From CAZUQA01 sp964622375 (lineage in GTDB: Bacteria; Bacillota_I; Bacilli_A; Erysipelotrichales; Erysipelotrichaceae), in assembly GCA_964622375.1 (NCBI GenBank), contig CAZUQA010000118.1, positions 1-20,749 of the forward strand: 20,749 bases of DNA, read 5' to 3'. The notes under the pieces are model-generated. The model saw only the letters and a list, made by a program, of their open reading frames with translations, had not been told where the DNA came from and did no database searches. Both the position numbers and the translations under genes were made by a program. Position 1 is the stretch's first letter. The number at the start of each line of letters is the position of its first letter. Positions 7,612 through 14,698 of the stretch are shown here, piece after piece.

Positions 7612-7965
7612 ATGAACGCCATTCAAGAAAAACTATGCACTTATGTCTTACAAAGAACGCTGGACAATAAGAAAACTACAGCTAAGAAAATATTGAGCGC
7701 AGCCTTTGAAAGTCAGAAACAAGCACCGGATAGCTTTAAACCGGATACTGTTTTGAAGAAGCTTTTACCTTTGCTTAAAGCTGACAAAGCATCTGAAGTC
7801 CGAGAAAACTTTACCAAAGTTTTTGGGAAGACCCAACAAGCCGTTACAAAAAAGCCGATAAAAAAAGCTTTGGAAGCTAAAAATCCTAAAGCCTTAAGTG
7901 TGAAAAAACCCAAAACAAAATTGAAAGGGGCTGTGGCGAAAACTATGCGCAAAGCGCCAAAATAG
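7612..7965 (+). CDS. small lysine-rich protein, histone-H1-like tail
   Basis: A 117-residue, strongly basic protein preceded by a good AGGAGG site. Residues 1-72 look like a compact helical domain (alternating hydrophobic and charged residues, LLPLLKADKA near 51-60). Residues 77-117 are a disordered Lys/Ala/Pro tail with 14 lysines and one arginine in about 41 positions, with repeats of the type KKP, KNPK, KKPK and RKAPK. Such tails are seen in bacterial H1-like nucleoid proteins and some ribosome- or RNA-binding proteins. It is not HU, Lsr2 or H-NS. DNA or RNA binding is inferred from composition only. It is the last gene before a strong terminator and is probably co-transcribed with the PHP gene. 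Confidence 0.75.
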   Translation: MNAIQEKLCTYVLQRTLDNKKTTAKKILSAAFESQKQAPDSFKPDTVLKKLLPLLKADKASEVRENFTKVFGKTQQAVTKKPIKKALEAKNPKALSVKKPKTKLKGAVAKTMRKAPK

Positions 7966-7968
7966 CAG

Positions 7969-7993
7969 AAAGAGTTCAACGGAACTCTTTTTT
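7969..7993 (+). terminator. rho-independent terminator after the lysine-rich protein gene
   Basis: AAAGAGTTC, loop AACG, GAACTCTTT followed by more T residues gives a nine-base-pair stem with U-tract on the plus strand. It overlaps the ridA stop codon coming from the other strand (7992-7994) and may also act weakly in that direction. Confidence 0.85.
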
Positions 7994-8438
7994 AACCTTC
8001 ACATCCTTCACAGTCTTGGCTGCAACAGCTGTTACAAGTTCCGCCTTCATAAGCCAGAGTATCTAAAACCAAACATTCGATTTCAACTTTGGCGCCTTTC
8101 GGTAAAGCCGCTACTTGGACCGTGGAACGCGCCGGATAAGGTTCAAGAAAATAGCTGCCATAGACTTCATTCATCGCTGCAAACTCGGCTAAATCACTTA
8201 AAAACACCGTAGTCTTTACGACATGATGCAAAGCTAAATCAATTTCCGCTAAAAGGGCTTTAATATTCTCAAATACTTGCGTAGTTTGTTCTTTGATACC
8301 CCCAACTACCAAATCTCCGGTTTTAGGATCAATTCCCAGTTGCCCGGAGAGGTAGACAAAATCCCCCAGTTTCACACCCGGGGAGTAAGGGCCGATAGCT
8401 TCCGGTCCGTTTTTTGCTTTTATTGCTTGTAGAAACAT
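7992..8438 (-). CDS. RidA family enamine/imine deaminase with Cys-rich tail
   Basis: A 148-residue RidA (YjgF/YER057c/UK114) protein. The family core ends near residue 125 and includes GPYSPG, LSGQLGIDPKTG, and the substrate-binding Arg104 (in YPARSTV) and Glu119 (in KVEIE), matching the residues of active deaminases that hydrolyse 2-aminoacrylate and similar enamines. Beyond the usual end it carries about 20 extra residues with five cysteines (135, 138, 139, 143, 146) in the pattern CxxCCxxxCxxC, suggestive of metal binding or redox function. The ATG at 8436-8438 follows GGGAGGA and starts two bases after the stop of the upstream CNNM gene. The longer in-frame ATG at 8453 is part of that ribosome binding site region and is rejected. 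Confidence 0.9.
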   Translation of the reverse strand: MFLQAIKAKNGPEAIGPYSPGVKLGDFVYLSGQLGIDPKTGDLVVGGIKEQTTQVFENIKALLAEIDLALHHVVKTTVFLSDLAEFAAMNEVYGSYFLEPYPARSTVQVAALPKGAKVEIECLVLDTLAYEGGTCNSCCSQDCEGCEG

Positions 8439-8440
8439 TG

Positions 8441-9706
8441 TTAATCCTCCCATTTTTCTTCATCATTTTTTGATAAAACATCTAGTTCTAAACTGGCTAC
8501 GCGCTCATTTTCCATAGTCAGCACTTTCATTATATAGTTTTCGTACTCATATTGGCGATTTATTCGCACCTTTTTATCGACTGCCAACTCTTGGATCCAA
8601 GCTGCGAAATTACGGGCTTTAGTTTTTGGCACCTCTTCATCCAGGTAGTCATCAAAGAACTGTTTGATGGGAACGGAACCGCGAACTTCATATGTGTGGT
8701 GCCCGATTTCGATGACATTATTAGGCAAATCATCATATTCATCGTAGATCTCCCCAACTAATTCTTCTAAGATATCCTCTAAAGTAACAATCCCAACAAA
8801 GTTGTTATTAGCTTTATTCTCTACCACGATGGCTAAATGCTCCCGTTTTTTTTGTAAGCGCTCAAGTAAGTCGGAGATCTTGGTGCGTTGTGAAACCGTG
8901 ATTATCGGATGAATGAGTTTACTGATTTCTATTGCTTGTTTGTTAATTAAAAAATCCAGGATGTCACGTTCTCTGATAATCCCGATAACTTGGAGACTGG
9001 CGTAAGCCACCACCGGTATCCGGGAATATTTGTGCTTTTGTATGGTGTCCAAAATTTGTTTTTCCGTGGCATTGTCGTAAACAAAAATCGTATCAGAAAC
9101 CGGTTTCATAACCTCGCGTACCGTCTTATCATCAAAGTTGATTGCCGATTCAATTAACTCCCTTTCGTCTTGGTCTAAAACCCCTTCTTGTTCGATAGTT
9201 TGAACAATCTGTAGTAGTTCTTCTTCGGTGGCTGTTACCCGTTCCTCATCATCGATTAAGCGATCTTGAACATTGACCGCTACCTTGATTAAGGGCGAGA
9301 AGATCTTAATCAACACTAAAACAAAAGGCGTCGTGGCAATCGCAAAATTTTCGGAATTTGCTTTAGCGAAGAGCTTTGGTGTCAAATCACCGAAGATCAT
9401 TATTACCACCGCCATACCAACGGTTGCCAAGATCATACCAAATTCCTTATGGCGCTCTACCAATAAATAAGTGGCAATGGCAGTTGCTAAAACATTGACG
9501 ATATTATTACAAATCAAAACTGCGGTAATCACTTTACTGTAGTCTTTCACTAAATAGTAAGTTTTAATCGCTTTTTTGTTACCGCTGTTGGCTAGCTGTT
9601 TAATGCGGATAGCACTGGCGCTGGCAAAAGCGGTCTCGATTGCGGAAAACAAAGCTATCAAGGCTATAGAAAGCAACAAAACTATTAAATAGATGTAATC
9701 AGTCAT
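8441..9706 (-). CDS. CNNM/HlyC-CorC family membrane protein
   Basis: A 421-residue protein with the standard hemolysin C/CorC-type layout: a DUF21 transmembrane domain (about 1-180, three or four helices, with SAIETAFAS near 21 and GDLTPK at 106-111), two CBS domains (about 197-254 and 263-318), and a C-terminal CorC_HlyC domain (about 338-415). Characterised relatives act in magnesium/cobalt homeostasis, probably as Mg2+ export or sodium-coupled transport proteins with nucleotide binding at the CBS pair; the old name hemolysin is misleading. It lies four bases after a 50-residue membrane protein gene and two bases before ridA. Confidence 0.9.
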   Translation of the reverse strand: MTDYIYLIVLLLSIALIALFSAIETAFASASAIRIKQLANSGNKKAIKTYYLVKDYSKVITAVLICNNIVNVLATAIATYLLVERHKEFGMILATVGMAVVIMIFGDLTPKLFAKANSENFAIATTPFVLVLIKIFSPLIKVAVNVQDRLIDDEERVTATEEELLQIVQTIEQEGVLDQDERELIESAINFDDKTVREVMKPVSDTIFVYDNATEKQILDTIQKHKYSRIPVVAYASLQVIGIIRERDILDFLINKQAIEISKLIHPIITVSQRTKISDLLERLQKKREHLAIVVENKANNNFVGIVTLEDILEELVGEIYDEYDDLPNNVIEIGHHTYEVRGSVPIKQFFDDYLDEEVPKTKARNFAAWIQELAVDKKVRINRQYEYENYIMKVLTMENERVASLELDVLSKNDEEKWED

Positions 9707-9710
9707 TTAC

Positions 9711-9863
9711 TTACCACTCCCGATAATACTCAATTTGTTTCTTGTCTTCTTTTTCCGGGTTTGAACTGCCCTTTAAAGCAGAACGGATAATAATTATGAA
9801 GATTATTAACGGTATGGTCACCAGTAGTATCACTGACAATAAATCATTAAAGTTTTCAATCAT
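9711..9863 (-). CDS. 50-residue single-pass membrane protein
   Basis: An ATG at 9861-9863 opens a 50-codon frame ending TAA at 9711-9713. The product has a short acidic start (MIENFND), a strongly hydrophobic helix at about 8-27 that is rich in Ile, Leu and Val, then a charged cytoplasmic-type tail (NPEKEDKKQIEYYREW). It sits between the 190-residue membrane protein gene (stop 10 bases upstream) and the CNNM gene (ATG four bases downstream), so the GGGAG serving CNNM lies inside its last codons. No ribosome binding site precedes it. An extended -10 (TGTTATAAT) ends eight bases before the ATG, though this overlaps the upstream stop codon and may be chance. No family recognised. It may be a small partner of the CNNM protein. 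Confidence 0.6.
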   Translation of the reverse strand: MIENFNDLLSVILLVTIPLIIFIIIIRSALKGSSNPEKEDKKQIEYYREW

Positions 9864-9872
9864 CGGTCTTGA

Positions 9873-10430
9873 TTATAACACATTTCTCTGTTTTTGCTGA
9901 ACAAGATGCCGCAGAGAAAACCCGGACAGCAGGACAATCAATAGGGCCAAAAGCAGACAAAATCCCAGTCCAAAAGTCCCTAAAAACCGGAGGCGTTCTA
10001 TCAGTATCCCAGTTGTCCCACTGGCGCTCAAGAAATATAACATCACGCCGCAACTGATAAAAAGCCCCAGCCACCCGGCGTTGATAATGCTCAAGTACTG
10101 CCATGATTTATTACAGTTGGCTTCATCACCGCTTAACAGTCCGAGTAAAAGATAATATAGTAAATAAACGATATTAGGCCAACGCAAAGCATTGAATATA
10201 GCGCGGACAAGCGCCATAAACTGCCAGCCATTGTCCATGACCAAAGCAAGCACCCGCAAGATATAGATTTTTGTTTCTGCTAAACTTTTAGTGAAAATCA
10301 AGACGGCATCAACACTATTTATGCTACGCAGCTTAGAAAAAACCAGAAAGTAATTCCATAAGGCGGAGGCAAAATACGGGAAACATATTAATGCTAAAAA
10401 CGAAAAGCCGGCAGCATTATCTTTCTTCAT
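9873..10430 (-). CDS. uncharacterised multipass membrane protein
   Basis: A 185-residue protein with at least four hydrophobic segments: near the N-terminus (GFSFLALICFPYFASALW), a weaker amphipathic region around 55-85, then YLLYYLLLGLL, WLGLFISCGVMLYFL, and FGLGFCLLLALLIVLL, with a basic end (HLVQQKQRN). I do not recognise the family and see no catalytic motifs. The gene overlaps the 3' end of trmL. An in-frame GTG at 10443-10445 would add five residues; neither start has a strong ribosome binding site, so the ATG is chosen tentatively and expression probably depends on coupling with trmL. Confidence 0.65.
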   Translation of the reverse strand: MKKDNAAGFSFLALICFPYFASALWNYFLVFSKLRSINSVDAVLIFTKSLAETKIYILRVLALVMDNGWQFMALVRAIFNALRWPNIVYLLYYLLLGLLSGDEANCNKSWQYLSIINAGWLGLFISCGVMLYFLSASGTTGILIERLRFLGTFGLGFCLLLALLIVLLSGFSLRHLVQQKQRNVL

Positions 10431-10929
10431 AGATCCAATCTTCACCCTTGATTGTTTCTTGCTTGCATAAATCTAGATAATCAAACTCCCCTAGTACATG
10501 ATAGATCATTATCGCCACGCAGTTGGCCAGATTAAGGCTCCGGGCATTGGCTACCATCGGTAAACGGACACAGTCTTTCAAATTCGCATGCAGTAATTTA
10601 TAGGGTAAGCCTCTTGATTCTTTGCCAAAAACTAAATAGATAGCTTCTTTGACATTTTTGAAATCATATTCCTTAGGCGTTTGTTTACCATAACGTGTTA
10701 TATAAATATAGTGGCCTTTATTCTTGGCGCTGAAATCTTCCCAGTTTTCATAAAGTTGGTAATCAAATTCTTTGATGTAATCAAGCCCGGCCCGTTTGAG
10801 TGATTTTTCATCCAAACGAAAACCCAGTGGTTCAATCAAGTGAAGATTACAGTCGCTAGCCTTACAGGTGCGCATGATATTGCCACAATTTTGTGGTATT
10901 TCCGGTTCAAAAAGCACGACATTAATCAT
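10417..10929 (-). CDS. trmL: tRNA (cytidine(34)-2'-O)-methyltransferase
   Basis: A 170-residue SPOUT-class methyltransferase that methylates the ribose of the wobble base 34 in certain leucine tRNAs, using S-adenosylmethionine. The three SPOUT/TrmL motifs are visible: N(14)CGNIMRTC, FGKESRGLP (101-109) and the knot motif VRLPM...RSLNLAN (121-136). Length is that of the short TrmL/CspR type lacking an extra RNA-binding domain. It starts 12 bases after the DUF1461 stop with AAGG nine bases upstream of the ATG, and its last codons overlap the next membrane protein gene. Confidence 0.93.
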   Translation of the reverse strand: MINVVLFEPEIPQNCGNIMRTCKASDCNLHLIEPLGFRLDEKSLKRAGLDYIKEFDYQLYENWEDFSAKNKGHYIYITRYGKQTPKEYDFKNVKEAIYLVFGKESRGLPYKLLHANLKDCVRLPMVANARSLNLANCVAIMIYHVLGEFDYLDLCKQETIKGEDWIYEER

Positions 10930-10941
10930 AGTTTCTTGCCT

Positions 10942-11625
10942 TTACTCTTTCGCTTCAGCTTGTTTATTTTCATAGTAGCGCATTACTAAGTAATTGACCA
11001 GCGTATAGACCATTAAGCCGGCAATCGTATAGATAAAGATTCTGATCACCAAGGCATAAAAGAATTCTAAAGGGACCATGTTAATTAAATTATCAGTTGC
11101 TGGATTTAATAACCATAATTCATTATCAAAAACCACATAATGAAAATTAACCCAAAAAGCGTCAAAATCGCTTAGCACCATTATCCCCAGCGCACAAATT
11201 ACGGCGCCGCAACCTACTAAGGCGGTTTTAAGGGCGGTAAACCGCAGTTTGTGTTCTTGGAGTAAGGCTAATAAGGCTACTACTCCACTTACCATAACAA
11301 TATTACGGAAACCGGTAGCAGCGAAATAGAGGTTTTTCACATCGATCATGTGTTCCATCTCTTTTTTATTGTAATACAGCTTGTTTCGTCCAAAAATCGG
11401 TACATAGATTTCTAAACTCTCGACTTTACCTTGGGTGTAGTCAAATAACAAGGTGGTTACCTGCATCAAGTCACTTTCACTGACGCCAACCTCTTTTGCT
11501 ACGCCTAATTTACAGAATTGTTGCCGGTAAAAACTCTGATCAAAACTGGCTATTTCAATCGCAGTTATGATAATTCCTGCCAAGATAAATAAATTCGCAA
11601 AAATCAGTATCGTCTTTTTAATCAT
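10942..11625 (-). CDS. DUF1461 (TIGR01906) family integral membrane protein
   Basis: A 227-residue protein with an N-terminal membrane helix (about 7-27), an extracytoplasmic segment of about 70 residues, and three further hydrophobic segments (roughly 108-125, 133-152 and 185-212). The outside loop contains LLFDYTQGKVESLEI and EMEHMIDVKNLY, which match the pattern I know for the TIGR01906/DUF1461 family of Gram-positive membrane proteins. The function of the family is not established. AAGGAG lies eight bases before the ATG, inside the end of rdgB, which overlaps by eight bases. Confidence 0.78.
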   Translation of the reverse strand: MIKKTILIFANLFILAGIIITAIEIASFDQSFYRQQFCKLGVAKEVGVSESDLMQVTTLLFDYTQGKVESLEIYVPIFGRNKLYYNKKEMEHMIDVKNLYFAATGFRNIVMVSGVVALLALLQEHKLRFTALKTALVGCGAVICALGIMVLSDFDAFWVNFHYVVFDNELWLLNPATDNLINMVPLEFFYALVIRIFIYTIAGLMVYTLVNYLVMRYYENKQAEAKE

Positions 11626-12208
11626 GCATCTGCTCCTTAATATATGCTACTACTTGCTGAAACGCTAAAGCGCGGTGCGAGATCAAGTTTTTTTCTGCAC
11701 TGCTCAACTCCGCCATAGTCCGACCATCACTTAGCATAAATAGCGGATCGTAGCCAAAACCGTTTTGTCCTTTTTGCCGGTATGCTATACTGCCGTCAAC
11801 TCTACCTTCGAAACTCCGTGCTTCGCCATCAAGCGCCAACAGGACAGCCACCGCCACAAATTGTGCCGAACGTTCTTTCTCTTTTTCTAACAAAGCGATG
11901 ATTTCTTCGTTTTTCTTTTGATAGCTGGTTTCTTCGCCTAAAAATCTGGCGGAGTAGATTCCCGGTTGTTTATTCCAACAAGCAATTTCTAGTCCGCTAT
12001 CGTCCGCTAATATCGGATATTGACAAAACGGGCGATAAGCCTGGGCTTTCAACAAAGCATTCTCGAAATAACTGGCACCACTTTCTTCCGCTTGTAAGCT
12101 ACAACCGATATCAGCCGGCAAAATTAGCTCTACCTGACTTAAAACACGAAATATGTCACGAATTTCACTTATTTTATGGGGGTTAAAAGAAGCCAAGAGT
12201 ATTTTCAT
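11618..12208 (-). CDS. rdgB: XTP/dITP diphosphatase (house-cleaning Ham1 family)
   Basis: A 196-residue pyrophosphatase that removes deaminated purine nucleotides (ITP, dITP, XTP) from the pool, preventing their incorporation into DNA and RNA. SFNPHK (7-12) is the phosphate-binding SxNxxK motif, LADDSGLEI (68-75) holds the catalytic Asp, and the family pieces PGIYSARFLG, GFGYDPLF, TMAEL and SHRALA follow in order. AAAGGA lies seven bases before the ATG, and ATGA is shared with the radical SAM gene stop. Grouping with trmL and DUF1461 in one chain suggests general maintenance roles. Confidence 0.93.
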   Translation of the reverse strand: MKILLASFNPHKISEIRDIFRVLSQVELILPADIGCSLQAEESGASYFENALLKAQAYRPFCQYPILADDSGLEIACWNKQPGIYSARFLGEETSYQKKNEEIIALLEKEKERSAQFVAVAVLLALDGEARSFEGRVDGSIAYRQKGQNGFGYDPLFMLSDGRTMAELSSAEKNLISHRALAFQQVVAYIKEQMHD

Positions 12209-13824
12209 AAATATTCCTTTCTGTCGACTACTAGTAGCGTGGCTTTATCACTCGGGGGTGTAAAAGTAAAAATCATAATCTCATCCGCACTAAAGCCCGG
12301 ACAACAGGTACTGTATTTATCAAAACTCTTACCGTCCATTTTACCATGGTTTATCAAGTGTTCCCTGAGCTTTTTTAAGGCGGATATTGGCGGTTTATCC
12401 GCAAAAAGTCGGGCTACGTGATGATTGAATTTGCTGTAATAATCTAGGTTTAAATAAGCCTTGATTGCCGGATCTTCAAACTCTTGATAAACTGCTGCAA
12501 ACTGATCGCGTAAAGTAGAGGGTTGCTTTAAAGAACGTAGCCTACAGCCTAAGCGTTTAAATACATCATAAGCTTCCAACTTACACTGCTCTGTTAAATA
12601 ATTTAAGGTGTTAACTAGGCGGAGATTATTATAAAACTTGCCAACGGCAAAAGCACTGTACTGTATTTCTGCAATATCAGCTGCACTGAGCCAGGGTGAT
12701 TTGATTATTTGGTAAGGAGCCTGATTCTCAAATTCCATATTCCAGCTTTGATATTGTTGGTACAGGTTGCTGTTTCTCAACAATTTGAGTATACCCAGTT
12801 GCAACTCATCTGGTTTTAAGCTGTATAGTTGGTCAAATGATTGGCGAAAATCGCTTAGTTTATCATAAGGTAAGCCGGCAAGCAAATCACCATGAATCAC
12901 AAAACCGCTTGCTTTCAGTTGTTGCAGACGCTTAATCAGTAAATCGTTATCTTGGCGCCGGCCTATAGCCTGCAGGCTTTTTTGATTAAAGGTTTGAATA
13001 CCAATCTCGAAACGATAGCGTCGCGGATTTTTCAGCTTAGTCAGAAATTCCAGAAAACGCTCACTGATGATATCAGCAACTATTTCCATTTGTATTATGA
13101 TGTTTTCTTTCAGTTCTTCACACCGAGTCAATACCGCCATCGCTTGCTCTTCGTTGCTGTTGAAACTACGGTCGAGAAATTTGATCTGTTTACTGCCTGT
13201 CTCTTTTATCTGTTGAAAAACCTGAGTCAGGTAAGCTAAAGAAAAGAAGCGTAGTTTGGTATTAGCAGCTTGGCAATAACTGCAAGAAAAAGGACAGCCC
13301 CGGCTAGTTTCGACATATAAATATTGATTGTCGGCGATTTTTGTATCATCAGCGATAGTATAAGGCGATGGTAAACTTTCAAGGTAGTTAAGATCAACGC
13401 CGGAAGATAGGGCAATATATTCGTTTTGCGAGCTTGTTATATTTTCAGCTTGAGCTTTTAGATAGTCGTAAAGAATTATTTCTGCCTCACCACAGAACAA
13501 TGCAGAGACACCAAAAGAAAACCACCAGGTATCACTGCTGGTTATTTCCGGTCCACCTAATACTATTTTTTGTTGGGGCTTCCTAAGTTTGATGGTTTTA
13601 ATGATTCTTTTCATTATTTCGACATTATAGATGTAGACACCAAAAGCCAGATAATCATTGTCGCTGCCCAGCAGCTCTTGGACTATGGTTTCTTCGTCTT
13701 CTCTGGCGCTAAACTCCTTAATACTGACTTCTATTGCGGGCGGAGCAGCAACGTAAAGCCAACGCAAAGCTAAATTGCGGTGAATATAAGAAACATTGAT
13801 GGTACTTAAAAGCAGCTTAGTCAT
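12205..13824 (-). CDS. B12-binding domain radical SAM protein (DUF4080 type)
   Basis: A 539-residue protein. Residues 1-135 form a Rossmann-like cobalamin-binding-type domain (STINVSYIHRNLALRWL near the start, VLGGPEIT near 88). The radical SAM core begins with SRGCPFSCSYC, whose Cys177, Cys181 and Cys184 form the CxxxCxxC site for a 4Fe-4S cluster. FEIGIQTFNQ and the LQLGILKLLRN region follow, and a roughly 150-residue C-terminal part fits DUF4080. The substrate is unknown for this family. An in-frame ATG at 13864-13866 would run through the promoter and does not fit the family N-terminus; the ATG at 13822-13824 is chosen. No ribosome binding site is seen. It is the first gene of an eight-gene chain and reads divergently from the choline-kinase-like gene. 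Confidence 0.85.
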   Translation of the reverse strand: MTKLLLSTINVSYIHRNLALRWLYVAAPPAIEVSIKEFSAREDEETIVQELLGSDNDYLAFGVYIYNVEIMKRIIKTIKLRKPQQKIVLGGPEITSSDTWWFSFGVSALFCGEAEIILYDYLKAQAENITSSQNEYIALSSGVDLNYLESLPSPYTIADDTKIADNQYLYVETSRGCPFSCSYCQAANTKLRFFSLAYLTQVFQQIKETGSKQIKFLDRSFNSNEEQAMAVLTRCEELKENIIIQMEIVADIISERFLEFLTKLKNPRRYRFEIGIQTFNQKSLQAIGRRQDNDLLIKRLQQLKASGFVIHGDLLAGLPYDKLSDFRQSFDQLYSLKPDELQLGILKLLRNSNLYQQYQSWNMEFENQAPYQIIKSPWLSAADIAEIQYSAFAVGKFYNNLRLVNTLNYLTEQCKLEAYDVFKRLGCRLRSLKQPSTLRDQFAAVYQEFEDPAIKAYLNLDYYSKFNHHVARLFADKPPISALKKLREHLINHGKMDGKSFDKYSTCCPGFSADEIMIFTFTPPSDKATLLVVDRKEYL

Positions 13825-13831
13825 CTTTAAT

Positions 13832-13860
13832 ATCTTAGCATTTTCCCTTATAATTAACAA
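13832..13860 (-). promoter_or_regulatory. promoter of the radical SAM-rdgB-trmL-CNNM-ridA chain
   Basis: TTGTTA (13855-13860), an exact 17-base spacer and TAAGAT (13832-13837) preceded by TG-C (extended -10) form a good sigma-A-like promoter. Only seven bases separate the -10 from the ATG, so the transcript should begin at or next to the start codon. Confidence 0.55.
13849..13854 (+). promoter_or_regulatory. -10 box of the choline-kinase-like gene
   Basis: A perfect TATAAT ends 10 bases before the ATG at 13865. The expected transcript start leaves a leader of only about three or four bases. The box lies inside the spacer of the opposing radical SAM promoter. The -35 is weak (TTTAAT at 13826-13831). 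Confidence 0.45.
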
Positions 13861-13864
13861 AGAC

Positions 13865-14698
13865 ATGAAGATACCTACTTTTGACTTTCAAAGCTACTTT
13901 GACGAGCCTGTCATTAATATCGAAGTTCATCAAGGGGGCTTGACTAATGAAAATTTCATTGTCACTACTGCCACTAACCAATACTTTTTTCGTCGGCCAA
14001 AGGCGGAGTTAGCCGACTTATTCAATCGGAGAAATGAAGCGACAATCCTCAAAATGGTCAAAAACCTAGACATCGATTTGCCTTACATTTTCTTTGATGA
14101 GAGCAGCGGGATTAAAATCAGTCACTATTATCCGAATTTACTCAACTATGACCAATACCAAGCTGATGATAAACTCCAACTGGTTACCTTTACCCTGAAG
14201 AAGCTACACAGCTTAAACCAAGCCTGTGGTTTTGGTTTTGACTACCTGAAAAAACTCGCTTTATATAAAAGAGCCGGATATTTGGGCTTTGAAAAACTGG
14301 AGAACTTTTCTTGGTTGGAAGTCGCTTATAGTGAGTATCAAGGCGCCCTAACCGTCTGTCACAATGACTGTGTTAACGGCAATCTGTTGTTTGACAGCCA
14401 ACGCAACTATTTGATTGATTATGAGTATGCCGGAGATAATTATGCGATTTTTGATGTCACTTCCTTTACTACGGAAAATGATTTAGACCCGTTACAGCGC
14501 GGTCAATTCTACAATTTGTATTATGGTTCTGCCACTGCTTCATTGACTGGTGATTTACAGCTCTTTGAGAAACTTCATCACTACCTCTGGTGTCATTGGG
14601 CTTTGATGATGTACGCCCATGAAAAAAACGCGATTTACTATGAGATCGCGCTAAATAAATATTGCCAGCTTACTAATTATCAAACTTTTATTTTATAA
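13865..14698 (+). CDS. choline/ethanolamine kinase-like (LicA-type) phosphotransferase
   Basis: A 277-residue kinase of the choline-kinase/aminoglycoside-phosphotransferase fold. The start has the nucleotide-binding hairpin (QGGLTNENF near 23-31, then YFFRRP). The catalytic loop is HNDCVNGN (His166, Asp168, Asn173), and the metal-binding aspartate is in LIDYEYAG (Asp185), the combination typical of LicA/choline kinases and related thiamine kinases. It would phosphorylate a small amino alcohol such as choline, possibly for decorating surface polymers. No cytidylyltransferase or transferase partner is nearby, so the substrate is open. A longer frame from 13796 is rejected because it is antisense to the radical SAM gene and gives a spurious hydrophobic N-terminus. 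No ribosome binding site. It converges on and overlaps the methyltransferase gene by six bases. Confidence 0.82.
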   Translation: MKIPTFDFQSYFDEPVINIEVHQGGLTNENFIVTTATNQYFFRRPKAELADLFNRRNEATILKMVKNLDIDLPYIFFDESSGIKISHYYPNLLNYDQYQADDKLQLVTFTLKKLHSLNQACGFGFDYLKKLALYKRAGYLGFEKLENFSWLEVAYSEYQGALTVCHNDCVNGNLLFDSQRNYLIDYEYAGDNYAIFDVTSFTTENDLDPLQRGQFYNLYYGSATASLTGDLQLFEKLHHYLWCHWALMMYAHEKNAIYYEIALNKYCQLTNYQTFIL

